Source: Neurospora intermedia (taxonomy: Eukaryota; Ascomycota; Sordariomycetes; Sordariales; Sordariaceae). From it: a DNA stretch of 64,000 bases. The DNA lies in contig BTPP01000001.1 in the NCBI GenBank assembly GCA_037102815.1, positions 3,807,001-3,871,000 on the forward strand, in the 5' to 3' direction. The notes below the pieces were generated by a model. That model was not told the DNA's origin. It saw only the letters and a list, made by a program, of their open reading frames with translations, and did no database searches. The translations under genes and the position numbers were made by a program. Positions 26,801 through 38,797 of the stretch are shown here, piece after piece (positions within the stretch are counted from its first letter, which is position 1; each line of letters starts with the position of its first letter).

Positions 26801-29213
26801 GACCGCCGGATTCGTTGTGCAGATACTTACCTCTACCTACTAGCAAGAAGATACCGCCTTTTTTTCTCTCTTTTTTGTTTGTTTCTCGTTTTCATTCATG
26901 GCGTTTTTCACCGGCTACCGCACATTCTAGGGCTACCGTATACTTGCAAGATTGGCAACCGTCAATTCCCTCTTTGGGCGCCGGGCAGAGCATATACTTT
27001 ACAGGGCAAGCCCGATTCTATGCATTATCGAAACGCACGCAAGTTGGAGTGGTGGACAATGTCTTCGAGTGTTCACTACTTAACTGAAGGCGGACAGACA
27101 CATCTGCTAGCATATGATGGCTTTACGGAGCGCCGCGTTCGGCCCTGCCCGCCGCTCAAAAGAGGAGATTGACGGTTGCCAATCTCGCAAGTGTCTACGG
27201 AATTGAAGTTTAGAGGCCTGTACTGTCTTGCCATCCGCTGCAAGTCATCTGCATGCTGGAACTTGCCAGTCTACGCCAATCGTTGAGTGGTACGTTAAGC
27301 TTGCCAGCCACGTCTGCCACATTGGCGCTCCGGCATGCAGGTGCTTTCCCCGATCCGCTAGATTGTGTTTGGGGAGGATGAATCCGACATGAAAGAAAAC
27401 AAGCGGTAGTAGGGTTATTTCGGTCAATTGCGGTGTCTGGTATCCGAGTCGGTCTTGTCGCGGACCCGGAGCGAGGGGCAACCGACGACAGCCCAGTGAG
27501 TGCGGCGCCACGGATCGTGGTCCGATAGCAGGAGGTGTCGACATGCCGGCCGGTCGGCCGGGGGCGGCTGACTTTGTTAAGCGCCGTGCTTGACACCTCT
27601 GGCCTGGCATCAAACGGTGGCCGCTCAGAACCCAGGCACTGATCATCGGTAAGTACTATCCGTCATACGTAGTTATCATTTGGATTCAAGGCTGGGAAGC
27701 GCCGAAAGTTGCGAGGCATGCTTATCATGTTGGCGGCGTAAAGTTCACACGAGTCGCAACATACTTCTTGGCATCTGAAGATAAATGGAAGTGCGGAATA
27801 GTTAGCACTCATGGCACGCTCCCGTAACGAACAAGTGCTGCGTCTCGTACTGGTTATTTGCTGGAAAATTGGGTTCATGGTGCTCACCTAGACTTCGGCG
27901 TTCAGTCATGGCCTCATAAACCAACATTCTGGCGCTAAACACAAAAGCCAGAGGCTGCTGTAGCAAAATGTCGGTGAGTCGGAAATGGTCTGTATGTGTG
28001 AAGCTATCGGGTACCAATGGGCCACCGTCAGCCCTTGCATCGTGTATGTACGTACCCGGCAATCAAATCCATCGGTGTGAAGATAAAGAGTTACTACAGG
28101 AACAAGCAAGCAGCAGCTGCCTTGACTTCTATGCTAGGAAGGAGCAACTACGGTCGACCTGCCGTTGGCGTGCTGCTCAGCCAAATAGTGCTGTCAAAAT
28201 TGGTCGTATCCGAAGGAAGCGCTATCGGCTGCTTGCTGATGTGAATTTGGCTCCGCGAGGGAATGTTTCGCTGGCCCTCGTTACTCAATCTGAGACAGCG
28301 GATGAAGGTATTTGACGGATGTGAGAATACCAAAACCAAGACTCGGCGAGGAGCGAGTCGCGTTGGAGGCTACCTTGTCCGTTTTCCGTTTCGGCGACTT
28401 GGCCAAACTATACCAGTATCCTTTACATACCTTGCAGTGGTACACCTTGTATCAGGCGTCAAAACCCCCCCATTGGCATGAAGACATTCAGGACTGCTCA
28501 GCCGCATGTTATTGACAAGGGCCTCGCGACCGGGTGCCCGGCTTCGAAGACGGGGAGGGAGGGAGATGGCGCCGTAGTTCCCTGTTTGTCAACTTCTGGG
28601 AATGCCGCGGCTACAACCACATGGGTGAGCTCCAGATGATTGGTCCTCACCCGTGAAACGTGCTGTTGAAGATCCTGCTGCATCACATCCCGGGTACCAT
28701 ACTACCTCCAATCGAAACGCGCGATAGCCTGAGGAGCCTTCCCTCGCTTCAATTTCTTCCATGACTACGGCGGCTCATCAGTGAGTGGCTTGCGTGTTTG
28801 TTCAATCGTACAACGGTCAACAGGGGGCTGTTGCTCCCTGAAAACCCATATACTTGGATCGCCATGTGGGTAACGGAAGAGCGCTGAGAAATTCTTGTCT
28901 GTCACGAGGTATCCTAGACAAGATAGGCCCCCGTCCGTGCCGCATGGAAATTCGATACGGTTGGAAATTGTTGATGCTGAGAATGAAGTCGGCTCGGCTC
29001 GGCTTCCTCAAATGAACGACAGGATTCGTGCTTTGGAAACCGAAGGTAGTTTAGTGTAGGTAAATGGAAGGAACACAGGTCCCGTAGGGCAACTCTCTTA
29101 ATACCCAGTGATATTGATCTGTTTGTGCGCGAGGTGACGATTTGATACATGAGTGTCGAAATGCACGAGAGATCGGATGATCATTAGCCAAAATCCTCCT
29201 TGCAACTAAGTGT
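20850..29213. other. Intergenic, gene-poor block
   Basis: No supported gene on either strand. It contains the densest group of TAGGTA/CCTACC motifs in the window (22442-22480, 23125, 24329, 25087-25100, 25575-25589, 25991, 26490, 26828), three GTAACGA words within 22697-22790, and a GC-rich patch near 27541-27575 (GCCGGCCGGTCGGCCGGGGG). Base composition is ordinary. Confidence 0.4.
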
Positions 29214-29238
29214 GGGGGGGGGGGGGGGGGGGGGGGGG
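29214..29238 (+). repeat. Homopolymer G tract (25 G)
   Basis: Run of 25 G preceded by TAAGTGT and followed by TGAAAAAC. Second long G tract in the gene-poor block, on the same strand as the first. Confidence 0.9.
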
Positions 29239-31490
29239 TGAAAAACTTAAAGGGCTAGGTAGCTGCGACAGCCAATCTACTGCATAGTAATAATGGGTAG
29301 TGACAGTGAGATCACGCCGTCTCTTTCAACAAAACCGTTTCAATGGTGATTTCCCGCCTGCCAAGGCTCATGTTTCAGAATTGCTGATTCTTCCCTCAGT
29401 TGATCTTGATACCTTAGGCTTCGGTCATTTGGGGTAGGTAAACATCAGGTCATCCCTGGAGCCTTGACCCCTCTCCTCTGTCCATAAGTGGCAGCAGCGA
29501 TCTGCATAGGAAGAGGAACTTGAAGGCATCCGGCGTGGGGTCGACTTGAGTGTCTCAGAGTGTCAATTCGGAAGAGGAGACAGATCATGAACATACGGTA
29601 TGATCTGCCATCAGGATGGAACAAATTACCTTTCTTACGTTCAGCATAACAGAGTACTTCACTTACATACCTGGCTTGTCCGACAATCAAATGTACGTGC
29701 CAGGGCCGTCAGTTCGGAGTATGGGCGGAGAACAAAGAACCATCTCGTTGGATGCCCTGGTTCATATCTTGCGAAGCCGTCTCGATCTTTATTCTGCCCA
29801 GCCTTTGAACCCCAACGGGCTCGAGCTGAACAAGGCGCCGGGTGATGGCAGTCATCGAAGTCGACGGCCCGGGACCGCATGGCCGGCACCAGGAGATATA
29901 TTACGGACAAGGACTCTAGGTTACCGTTTGGCCCTCGTCTTGTCGGTTTCCGATTGGTTGCGGCAGCTTTATGTCAATTCGACGAATTTCGCGACTGTCA
30001 CTCACCAACCAGCCTATCATCAATCACAGTCGTGCCTGCACCCACCTCATTTGGATCCAATGTCATTGGAGTCTGAGTACGTACCTTGGCACATTGCGGG
30101 GGGCCTCGTGTGTGAGATAATTTCACACCCTTTGCTAGGCACGTGTAGTCCATATAATTCGAAAGACTCATAGCAGCTAGCATCCGTGGTTAATCCCCGA
30201 TTGTCAGTCTGTGGTTAGGGCGACAGACAGAAGTCAAGAAACCAAGTCCCAAACAGACGTGATTCGTCGATAAGGGCCAATGTGGCACCCGACCGTTTAG
30301 GGGGATTTTCTCCCATCCCAGTTGCTGTCCATCATAGACACCAAAAGGGGGCTCCTGAACGATCGGTACAAGCAGTGCCTGACGGCGCACGTCTGACCTC
30401 ACTGCACTGAAGCGAGCTGGAGGAAAAAAGCAGCGGTACAGTACGTACCTGGCCCCGTTCATAGGTCGCCTACCAGCGTTCATCCAAATTTGCGGTAGCC
30501 CTGGCGACAGGGACAGGGAAAGACTTGAACGACCCGGGACAGCTCATCTGATCGGCCGCGACTGTGAAATGTTCCGATGGATTTGGAGAGATGCTAGTCT
30601 TACCAGTCTTCCCCACGAGTCCCTGATGAACCTAAACCAATGTAGTGTAGATCATCCGCGACGGCCCTGTCATCCAGTGAGGGGGTGCCATGGAAGGTAA
30701 TGAGGCTACTGTTGTAGCCCAATTCACCCCCGTACGCTCAGGTATGAGACGGATATCTCCCAGCCCAACTCACGGCCACACTTGACGTGGACATCCACTG
30801 CAGTCAGACAGACAGACATTGGGAGTACCTAGGAAGGCGGGAGGGGCCAAGTAGTGAATATGAAAGAAAGGGGAAGGAATGATGGAAAGGAGAAGGCAGG
30901 TAGAAGCTCGACGCTACACTATTTCGGATATACGGATGCGCTAGGTAGGCGCAAGGAGCCTGGCACGCCTGGGCATTCGTCGCAATTGGAAGAGGGAGCT
31001 CTGGGCGTGCTTTCAGAATTTTCTTTGCTGCAAAGATTGCTGCCCACAGCTGCCGTATTCCGTCCAAACTCGTGCGGGCTTTGGCATGGCGCTCGCGTGC
31101 AATAGGTTCGTGGGAATCCCTTGCTCCGTCATTTGCCTCCGCTGCCAAGGTCCGCGGAACCTCCACGCTTGGACATGCAACCACTGGACTGGTACGCATC
31201 ACTGTACGCAGTAGGTACCAAGGTTACCGCATCTTCTCACTTTTGTAACGGAACTCCTCAATCGGGGAAGAAGGCCACACCTTGTGCGGGCGTTTTGAGC
31301 TTGCTCTTAGCTGCATATGCAGCAACATGCCAACTGGATTGGCTAGTAAGCTTTAAGTTGTATTATAGTATCAGCTGTAAAGCATTTTCATTACAAGTGA
31401 GAAGATGCGGTGGGTGGTAGGAACCGTGACATACAGCTTACGCTAATACAGAGCGCCATTTCCCTGTAATATTTTCTGTATGGTGTCCTG
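29239..31490. other. Intergenic, gene-poor block, distal upstream of the phospholipase C gene
   Basis: No gene I can support. An ATG-started 185-codon frame at 29616-30173 exists, but its codon use is unlike the neighbouring genes and it resembles no family I know. CTAGGTA-type motifs occur near 29253, 29433, 30827, 30943 and 31211. The sequence just before 31491 runs into a good splice donor. Confidence 0.35.
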
Positions 31491-31549
31491 GTAAGTATTT
31501 CCCCGTTATGCTTTTGCATTTCTGTAATTTTCACTGTTTGCTCTTGCAG
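31491..31549 (+). other. Candidate 59-bp intron in an upstream transcript
   Basis: The + strand has a consensus donor (CTG|GTAAGTATTT) and, 59 bp on, a pyrimidine-rich acceptor (TTTGCTCTTGCAG|TGG), the size typical of Neurospora introns. No clear CTRAC branch site is present, which weakens the call. If real, it marks a + strand transcript, most simply the 5' leader of the phospholipase C gene 2.2 kb downstream, or an uncharacterised small gene. Confidence 0.3.
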
Positions 31550-33734
31550 TGGTACTGTGCACCGCAGTCTGACACTTGTAATCTGGGGCGCACCTTCCTA
31601 CTACCCACCCTCATTAGTTCCGAGTCTCCACCGATGTGGATGTCCAGTATGGATAGCAGGCGGCCCCCCTCTGCCCCAAGCTCCCAGGATTAGGACCACC
31701 GCGGCGGACAGAAGCAACACAAAGCAAGCATTCTGAACAAAAGAAGCACCGATCGTATTTCGGCCACCCTCGCTCCCGTCTGCACCGCAACCACTACGAC
31801 GCCAATAAGGTTTGCTCGACGAAACCTCACCTTTACGACATCACCTCGACTCGGGCCACCTTCAATCGAATTCGATACACGGCGGGCACAGTACGTGAAA
31901 ATTTCATTTCAGCTGCTCAATGCCGACGGTTACTGCACCGACACTGAATCCACCTGCGACTCCAACTGTGAAATTCTGCTTCCATCGGGTTTTCCACTTT
32001 TTGATCTCTTCAGTTGCATTTCAGACCATAACGGAACCCCCAGGGTAGGGGCAGGGCAAGGGCAGTTACACCCGACCACTACCGACTTGCAATACTACTG
32101 TACCTCGACACACTACAGCAATACATGCACCTTTTTTGATACCGTCGCTTGTTATCCCGAACCATACGCAATACGTCCATTTTCACATCCATATCTATCT
32201 ATACCTACGCTACGTGGTACTTTACAACGCCCATCCACCTCTTTCTCATCCTAATCACTTGTACCGGCGGCCACACACCGTACAATCCTGGCTGACTCTT
32301 GCGCGGCTCTACTCGACACCTCTCCCAGCTCTAGCTCTCCGTCCAGCATTCAGCTCCAGTCATCTCCAAGGTCCACTGCAACAGAACCCGCCTCATCAGT
32401 GTCAGTCATCAATGGATATATCCACTTTCTGTTCCTCTCTCTGAAAACGAGAAACTCGACGCTGCTCCACCATCACCAGGCTACACTATCATTGCCGCCG
32501 TTAACGGCCCCGTCACCGCCGACCTGTCACTCTACGATCTCCCGCCGGCTTCCTCGAGGCTCTCACCAGTTTTCCAGCTTGATTCTGCCTCTTCCTCCTG
32601 CTACTAACTACGTGGTGTATACCGCTGCTGGTGGGCGCATCCCTGGCCCTTCAAGCTGCTTGCCCATTCTCCAAGCTCACAACTACCCAAAGAAGGAAGA
32701 CGACATCAGGGTCTGGGCGGCTCAACCACGAAGCGCAGCGCGGATACCTGCTACGTACCCAGAAGCGCAAACGCCGGTTCGCGTAAATTAGGCTCTGGGC
32801 AAGCCATCAAGCAAGGAAGGTCCGAGGTCGAGGTAGCAAAACGGGAGCCCGCCTCAACAGGAAACCAAGGGATCATACTGCGGCGCTTCATACCACACAA
32901 CGCCGTTATTAGCTACAGCATCCGACGGGCCAATTCGAACCCAGCAGTCCAAGTACCCGTACTCACTGGACCGAGCGGCTTCCACTCAACGTATCCAACG
33001 TCTCTTGGCCGTCAGGGTGGATCGCCGAGCTGCCCCCTCCCCTTACTCTCCAATCCTGGACGGTTCCCAAATAGGAGCAGCTTGCATACGGCTGCCACCT
33101 CATCATTCTGCCGTGGGTTCACAGACCGTCACAAAACGGCGGAGGCGGCCCATACCTTACCCGCCCCTTCCTCGCAAAATCCTACACCTGCCACTGCATG
33201 CTTCGAGGTCTTCCGTGTACAATACCTGGGTCCAACCCCGTACCAGTACAACCGCCATACTTGCAACCTCCCTGGTACCTAGCTACGGACTTACCTGCCT
33301 TACAGGCTACTTAGCTCGACCTGCTGCTCAACCCCCGTACGCCTCATTACCTTTGCTTCCTCACTTGCTGACTTGTGCATGAGAGCAAGAGAGAAAACGC
33401 CAGAGTGGGACTCGGTCATTGTCCACAACCATTCGCTATACCTGCTACAAGACGTCTCCTCCTGGAATCCACGCCTTGCCAGACCCTTCGACATCTATAT
33501 ATCTTTCCCCGCACTCTTCCTTTACCACCATAGGGGACCCAGCCTATTCTGACATCGCCTGGAAGATGCGACGAAAGACTTCTCATCACACATAATCCCG
33601 GTTTTTTTTTTGTTTATTTTTCTCCTTGGTCGTGGCACAACCCATCAGGAAAAGACTTGGTCCATCACTTTATTCGTCCAAGCTTGTTTGCTACGGCTTT
33701 GCCCCTAGGGGATCTCTCCCTTCTACCCAACATC
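31550..33734 (+). promoter_or_regulatory. Long pyrimidine-rich leader/promoter of the phospholipase C gene
   Basis: From about 31700 to the PLC start codon the + strand is C/T-rich with many CACC, CATC and CTCC words, the usual texture of Neurospora promoters and leaders. Several upstream ATGs occur (for example 31634, 31919, 32412 and others near 33193 and 33378), so a full-length leader would carry upstream ORFs. The frame 32335-32607 has a C-biased third position (PGYTIIAAVNGPVTADLSLY) but no ATG. The exact transcription start cannot be placed. Confidence 0.4.
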
Positions 33735-36700
33735 ATGTCTTCAACTACAGAGGCTCTCCTGGTTTCTCAAAACTCCCCTTCGACTTTGCCCCAGGCCAAA
33801 TCCCGAACCATGGCCTCAAATACCTCACCATCGCGGCGGGCACGTCCTGCTCATGTTCAGACAACTCTCACGCTACAGCCCCAGGCTTTCACCAATGTAT
33901 CTCCGCTGTCCGCCATAAGCACGTCGTCTGCCTCACCCACGTCACAACAGCCCTCTCCGGCCTTGACACCGGACACAGCCGGCGCCATATTCACAGAAAG
34001 CAGCTCCCTTCAGGGTTCCCCTGCGACTTTCGTATCTTCCACGACAAAGGGGATGGACTCTTACGCTTCTACGATCAAGGGAATGGAGGAACCAGTTACG
34101 CCTCTTAACCTCCCCGAGCCACTGGCCCCGGCCCCTTTGTCATCGAAGAAAAGCAGCAACTCGCTAAGAAGGAATGGAGAGAAAATCGGCGAGAAGATCC
34201 CCAGGCAACAGAATGCTATGGGCGAGGCTCTGTCCAAAAGTAGCTTTGCGGGTAGTCTGGTCCGTCGTGCTTCAAACACAGTGAACAAAGCGCGCGACAT
34301 ACTTACACGAAGAGCATCAATGAACATTGTCAATCGGGATGCTGATCCGATGGTGGCGTCTTTGCGCCGTGGGAGCAACACCTTCCCACTCGGGGAACAC
34401 AACTACAGAGGTCATTTGCTGGAATCAGATGATGAGTGTGCTATAGATGACGCCGGTCCGTTGGACGGGTTGCGAGACGCTCAAATTCCCCTGAGCATTG
34501 GACCCGAGATTCCGGTTGCTTTACGCCAAGGTGTCATGTTGAAGAAAATCAGCAAGAAGAAAAAGGAAAAGAGAATCACCCTTACCCTTGATCCAGACAC
34601 TTCCAAGATATGGTGGGACAAGAGTCGAACAGGGAGAAAGTCTGTGTTCATCGACGACATCAAGGAAGTAAGGACAGCCGAGGACATTCGACAGTACCGT
34701 CTTGACGCCGGGGTTGAAGAATCTGAAGAGCCCAGGTTTTTCTCGATCCTGTATACAGTCCCAGAAAAGTCAGGAACCAAGGTATTGCATCTCATTGCCC
34801 TGAATTCCACTGACTTCCGCAATTGGACCACGACACTCGACGCTATACTTCAGTATCGCCAGGATTTCACGACAAACCTGATGGCCTCCAACGAAAAGGC
34901 CGTCCACGAGTTCTGGCAACGACAAATGAGAAAGAAGTACGCAGATAGGGTCATTCCGGCTGAAGGCGAGACCATTGAACTTCCCGACATTGAGAGAATC
35001 TGTCGCTCTCTTCACATGCACCTATCGCCGACAGAAATTCGCGACAACTTTAACGCTGCTAAAGCTGCCAAGGCTACCTCCAACGGGGTCTGTGATCCCA
35101 CTTCCCCTTCCAGTTTGAACTTCAACGAGTTTAAAGAGTTCGTGCGGTTATTGAAGGCGAGGTCTGAGATCAACCATGTCTTCAAGAACCTTACGACCAA
35201 CCCTAAAGCAGGGATGACGAGGCAAGAATTCATACACTTCTTGAAGGAGATTCAATGCGAAGACGTGGACGAAGATCCTACGCATTGGAACAATATCTTC
35301 TCTCAGTTCGCGCGTAGACGCAGGTCCAAAGATGCCGAGCAGACCATCAGCGGGGACGAGTCATTGACCATATCAGAGGCTGGCTTCACTGGATTTCTCA
35401 CTTCGCATTTCAACAGTTTGCTCATCCAGGAGCCATCCGAATATGTTCTCGACCGACCGATGAATGAGTATTATATCTCAAGCTCACATAATACATATCT
35501 TCTTGGTCGCCAAGTCCGTGGAATCTCCAGTGTCGAAGGCTATATTTCGGCACTTGAGCGTGGCTGCAGATGCGTTGAAGTCGACTGCTGGGACGGCCCG
35601 AATGACGAGCCTTATGTGTCACACGGCCATACCTGGACCACAAGGATCAAGTTTGAAGAGGTGATCAAAACCATCAACAAGTATGCCTTTGTCAAGTCTC
35701 GCTTCCCTCTCTGGATATCGCTGGAGGTCCGCTGTAACGCTGCGACTCAGGCCAACATGGCAAAGATTATGATTGACATATTTGGCGACAAGCTTGTCCG
35801 GGCACCCCTCGATCCATCCTCGGATCGACTTCCCTCACCGTCTGACTTGATTGAGCGCATCCTCATCAAGGTCAAAAAGTCTCAGCCAGTACCTAACGCA
35901 CCATCTGAGGAGTCGCTGAAGACTGAGCGACCTGGTCGGCGGCGCGGCAACAGCCTACCCTCACCTTATCAGAGGCCGTCACCTTTACCATCTCCCATGG
36001 ATAACACAACCGTCGCTGTTCCTGGAAGCCCCTCGTTGAGTCCAAGTCCGATGTTGCGAGCGACACGGCAAATTAACACCATCACGGAAGGCGAGGTTCA
36101 TTCCCATGGGGGGCCTAGCAACAGCCCCAGCGAATACGAGAGCGATGCTGAAAAGGATTCGGGGAAGAAGGTGGTGAGCAAAATCAACCCTATCCTCGGT
36201 GAACTGGGCGTTTATTGCATGGGCGTTCACTTTGATGGGTTCGACAGCCCCGACGCTAAAAAGTTCAACCACATCTTCTCCTTTAAAGAAAAGACCTTCG
36301 CTGAGAGAAGCCAGCCGGGTGAAGCAAAGCGTGCTTTGTACCGTCATAACATGCGCTATCTCATGCGTGTGTATCCGAACGGAGGTCGGATATCTTCTAG
36401 CAACTTTGACCCGCTCCTCTATTGGAAGCGCGGGGTTCAAATGGCAGCACTGAACTGGCAAACATTCGATCTGGGGATGCAGCTGAATCAGGCTATGTTT
36501 GATAGTGGCACCGACCTGTCCGGTTATGTTCTCAAACCCCTCGAGGGACGTCAGATTCAAGTCGTCCCGACGGATGCTGCCGGGCAGCTATCGGGTAAAA
36601 GACCACGGAAGAGGATCTCGTTCAAGATCGAGGTCATCTCTGCGCAGCAGCTGATGAGGCCATTGAATCTTCCCAAGGGGCGGACGCTTGATCCCTACGT

Positions 36701-37190
36701 CGAAGTCGAGATTTTCCTGGCCGATGACAAGAGGAATAAGCAAGATGGTACCACAAATGCACCAGCTCAGGAGACGCAGCTGAAATATCGCACCGACATC
36801 GTCAAAGACAATGGCTTCAACCCCGTTTTCAAAGGCAATAACTCTTATGAGTTCATTGTTACCACCAAGTACCCTGATCTCATCTTTGTGCGCTGGAGCG
36901 TGAAGCTTGGCGACAACAAAGGATACAACGACCGCAGCCCTCCCCTGGCGACTTTCACAGCTAAGCTTGGCGGCCTCAAGCAAGGTTACCGCACGATACC
37001 GCTGCTTGATCACAACGGGTATAACTACCTATTCTCGACCCTCTTCTGCAAAATCACCAAGAGCCAGCCTACCGATATCATGGTTACCTACTCCAGTGAA
37101 GTTCCAAGGAACAGTGTTAGCAGGATCAAGAACATTTTTAATCAGTCCGGCATCAGCCCCAAATCCAGCATGGATAGTGGCCGGACCTGA
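33735..37190 (+). CDS. Phosphoinositide-specific phospholipase C
   Basis: Hydrolyses PI(4,5)P2 to inositol trisphosphate and diacylglycerol at the plasma membrane, feeding Ca2+ and protein kinase C signalling. A single open frame of 1151 aa; I start at ATG 33735 (MSSTTEALLVSQ) because the frame further upstream has only a TTG. Domain order is that of delta-type enzymes: a Ser/Pro-rich N-terminus, PH-like domain (about 261-375), EF-hand-like region (about 400-545), catalytic X box (about 574-690), a charged Ser/Pro linker (about 700-815), Y box (about 822-940) and C2 domain (about 959-1100). The two catalytic histidines are present: H585 in SSSHNTYL and H632 in VSHGHTW. N. crassa has several PLC paralogues; by memory of gene order next to spe-1 this may be plc-2, but I do not assign the symbol. 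The gene follows the large gene-poor block and faces pfa3 tail to tail. Confidence 0.95.
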   Translation: MSSTTEALLVSQNSPSTLPQAKSRTMASNTSPSRRARPAHVQTTLTLQPQAFTNVSPLSAISTSSASPTSQQPSPALTPDTAGAIFTESSSLQGSPATFVSSTTKGMDSYASTIKGMEEPVTPLNLPEPLAPAPLSSKKSSNSLRRNGEKIGEKIPRQQNAMGEALSKSSFAGSLVRRASNTVNKARDILTRRASMNIVNRDADPMVASLRRGSNTFPLGEHNYRGHLLESDDECAIDDAGPLDGLRDAQIPLSIGPEIPVALRQGVMLKKISKKKKEKRITLTLDPDTSKIWWDKSRTGRKSVFIDDIKEVRTAEDIRQYRLDAGVEESEEPRFFSILYTVPEKSGTKVLHLIALNSTDFRNWTTTLDAILQYRQDFTTNLMASNEKAVHEFWQRQMRKKYADRVIPAEGETIELPDIERICRSLHMHLSPTEIRDNFNAAKAAKATSNGVCDPTSPSSLNFNEFKEFVRLLKARSEINHVFKNLTTNPKAGMTRQEFIHFLKEIQCEDVDEDPTHWNNIFSQFARRRRSKDAEQTISGDESLTISEAGFTGFLTSHFNSLLIQEPSEYVLDRPMNEYYISSSHNTYLLGRQVRGISSVEGYISALERGCRCVEVDCWDGPNDEPYVSHGHTWTTRIKFEEVIKTINKYAFVKSRFPLWISLEVRCNAATQANMAKIMIDIFGDKLVRAPLDPSSDRLPSPSDLIERILIKVKKSQPVPNAPSEESLKTERPGRRRGNSLPSPYQRPSPLPSPMDNTTVAVPGSPSLSPSPMLRATRQINTITEGEVHSHGGPSNSPSEYESDAEKDSGKKVVSKINPILGELGVYCMGVHFDGFDSPDAKKFNHIFSFKEKTFAERSQPGEAKRALYRHNMRYLMRVYPNGGRISSSNFDPLLYWKRGVQMAALNWQTFDLGMQLNQAMFDSGTDLSGYVLKPLEGRQIQVVPTDAAGQLSGKRPRKRISFKIEVISAQQLMRPLNLPKGRTLDPYVEVEIFLADDKRNKQDGTTNAPAQETQLKYRTDIVKDNGFNPVFKGNNSYEFIVTTKYPDLIFVRWSVKLGDNKGYNDRSPPLATFTAKLGGLKQGYRTIPLLDHNGYNYLFSTLFCKITKSQPTDIMVTYSSEVPRNSVSRIKNIFNQSGISPKSSMDSGRT

Positions 37191-38797
37191 GTTGTTTCAA
37201 GCGGTTCGTTTCGGTACTGTATCAATATCACCATTTTTTTTTTCTGCCATTGTCTATTACAGATGTATTCGATCATCTCGAGCGACCATGTATCATTTAC
37301 TATCTCGGAGCACTGCACGAGCTGTTTTATCTTGTGTGGGAAGCCGCATGTTTCTCCTCCATTTTTCAACTGTCTCATTGTTTGTGATCTAGCACATATA
37401 CCTATACCCCCAATTTCCAAACATTTCCAGGTCTAGCGCTGAGTGTTTCGATCCGATTCCCTTGTGAGGATGTTGTCATTTCTTCCTTGTCGTTTGGGCG
37501 GGCAGGAGTCTCTTCTATCATTAGGGTTGCATTTAGGACTGGATCGGTTGGTGTATCAAGCAAGTCTCTGCTTTTCTTTCATCACAATGCATTAACTCTT
37601 GTTTGGCAGCGGGTTTTTGTTTGGATTACGGCAACGTCAGCACCGAGAGGGCTACTTTTGAGGTCTTTATCGCGCGAGGCAAACTTTAGAGAAAGGGATC
37701 AGAAGGCTGAGCTAGCTTAAAGGAAAGGCAAGGAAAGAGAAAAGTGATATCGTTTTTCTATTTTACACCTCTTCGCGCCGCTGAATCGGTGTCCTTTGTC
37801 CGGCGGTGGCGAGGAGGCTGGGAGAATTCCTTGGGACAGACATATATCCTGGATGGGAGGAGCTCATGTTTATTGCTTGGGAGCATATCAAGGATGCATC
37901 ACACTTTGCCACGAGCAAAGAAAAAGAAGGTATTACATGAGAGGGAGAGGAAAAAGGCACCGGAAAGCATTGCATGGGGGTTTTATCACGAGCACGCCAA
38001 AGGAACTTGAAAGATCAAAGTCAACACTTTACGAGGTACAGGTGGGCGGGCAGGTTCTCACTTTTATGTTCATTTATATATATTGGTGCATTGGGGCACT
38101 ATATGATCTTGTAAGGCAATTACTACTACCACTATCTGTAAGATATGCAAGCATACTGGGAGTTCTATCAATTTGGTTTGCGGCGGTGGTGACCACAACC
38201 TTTGGTTGGTTGGTTGTTTGGCCTCGCAACTATGACTTTCTGTTGTTCCTCTGATTTCGTTTCATGGCCGTCATTTTTATTCAACCCCTGTTTTGGCTAT
38301 AGCTACAGGTTTTTTGTGGTTTGCTTAGGTAGCAATGAATCCAGGCGCACTGGTGTGCCGAATTTTAGTTTCAAGATCCGGTGTTCAGGGGCATGTAAAC
38401 AAATACACTGACAACAAGAGCTTCACTCACAGCGAGCGACTCTTGGTATGGTAAGAGTCTCAGGCTCAGTATATTCGCCCATCTTGAGATTAATGCCAAG
38501 CCCACGTCAATGTTTGGCTCGCTCAACATAGTAACCTAAAAGCCTACCCCTGAACACCACAACGCCACATGAACCGACCTGATCCTGCTCCTTTTGCCCA
38601 CGCCTACAAGGCTTTGAAACTTCATATATGTATATATTGTTGATGTTTGTCCAAGAAGTACTTTGCGCTATAGTATGGTACGTTTCGCTAAAGCCAAATC
38701 GGGGAAACTAAGGACTGTGATGTAGATATTAAGAGATAGACGTGAAAGGAAGAAAAGAAAGAGAAGAAACAGGGATCACGGGCACTTCTCCATCAAA
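37191..38797. other. Convergent intergenic region (PLC / pfa3 3' ends)
   Basis: Holds the 3' UTRs of two converging genes and nothing else I can support. It is T-rich near 37235-37245 and 37570-37625. Short repeated GGTTGGTTGG words occur near 38200-38215. Confidence 0.45.

Noticed and set aside
29616-30173. ATG-started 185-codon frame in the gene-poor block
   Set aside because: Codon use lacks the third-position C bias of nearby genes, no leader-like sequence precedes it and no domain is seen. Left as a weak possibility only.
7429-31490. RIP-mutated transposon remains as the explanation of the gene-poor block
   Set aside because: The sequence is not visibly AT- or TpA-rich and I recognise no element parts or long internal repeats; a computed RIP index would settle it.
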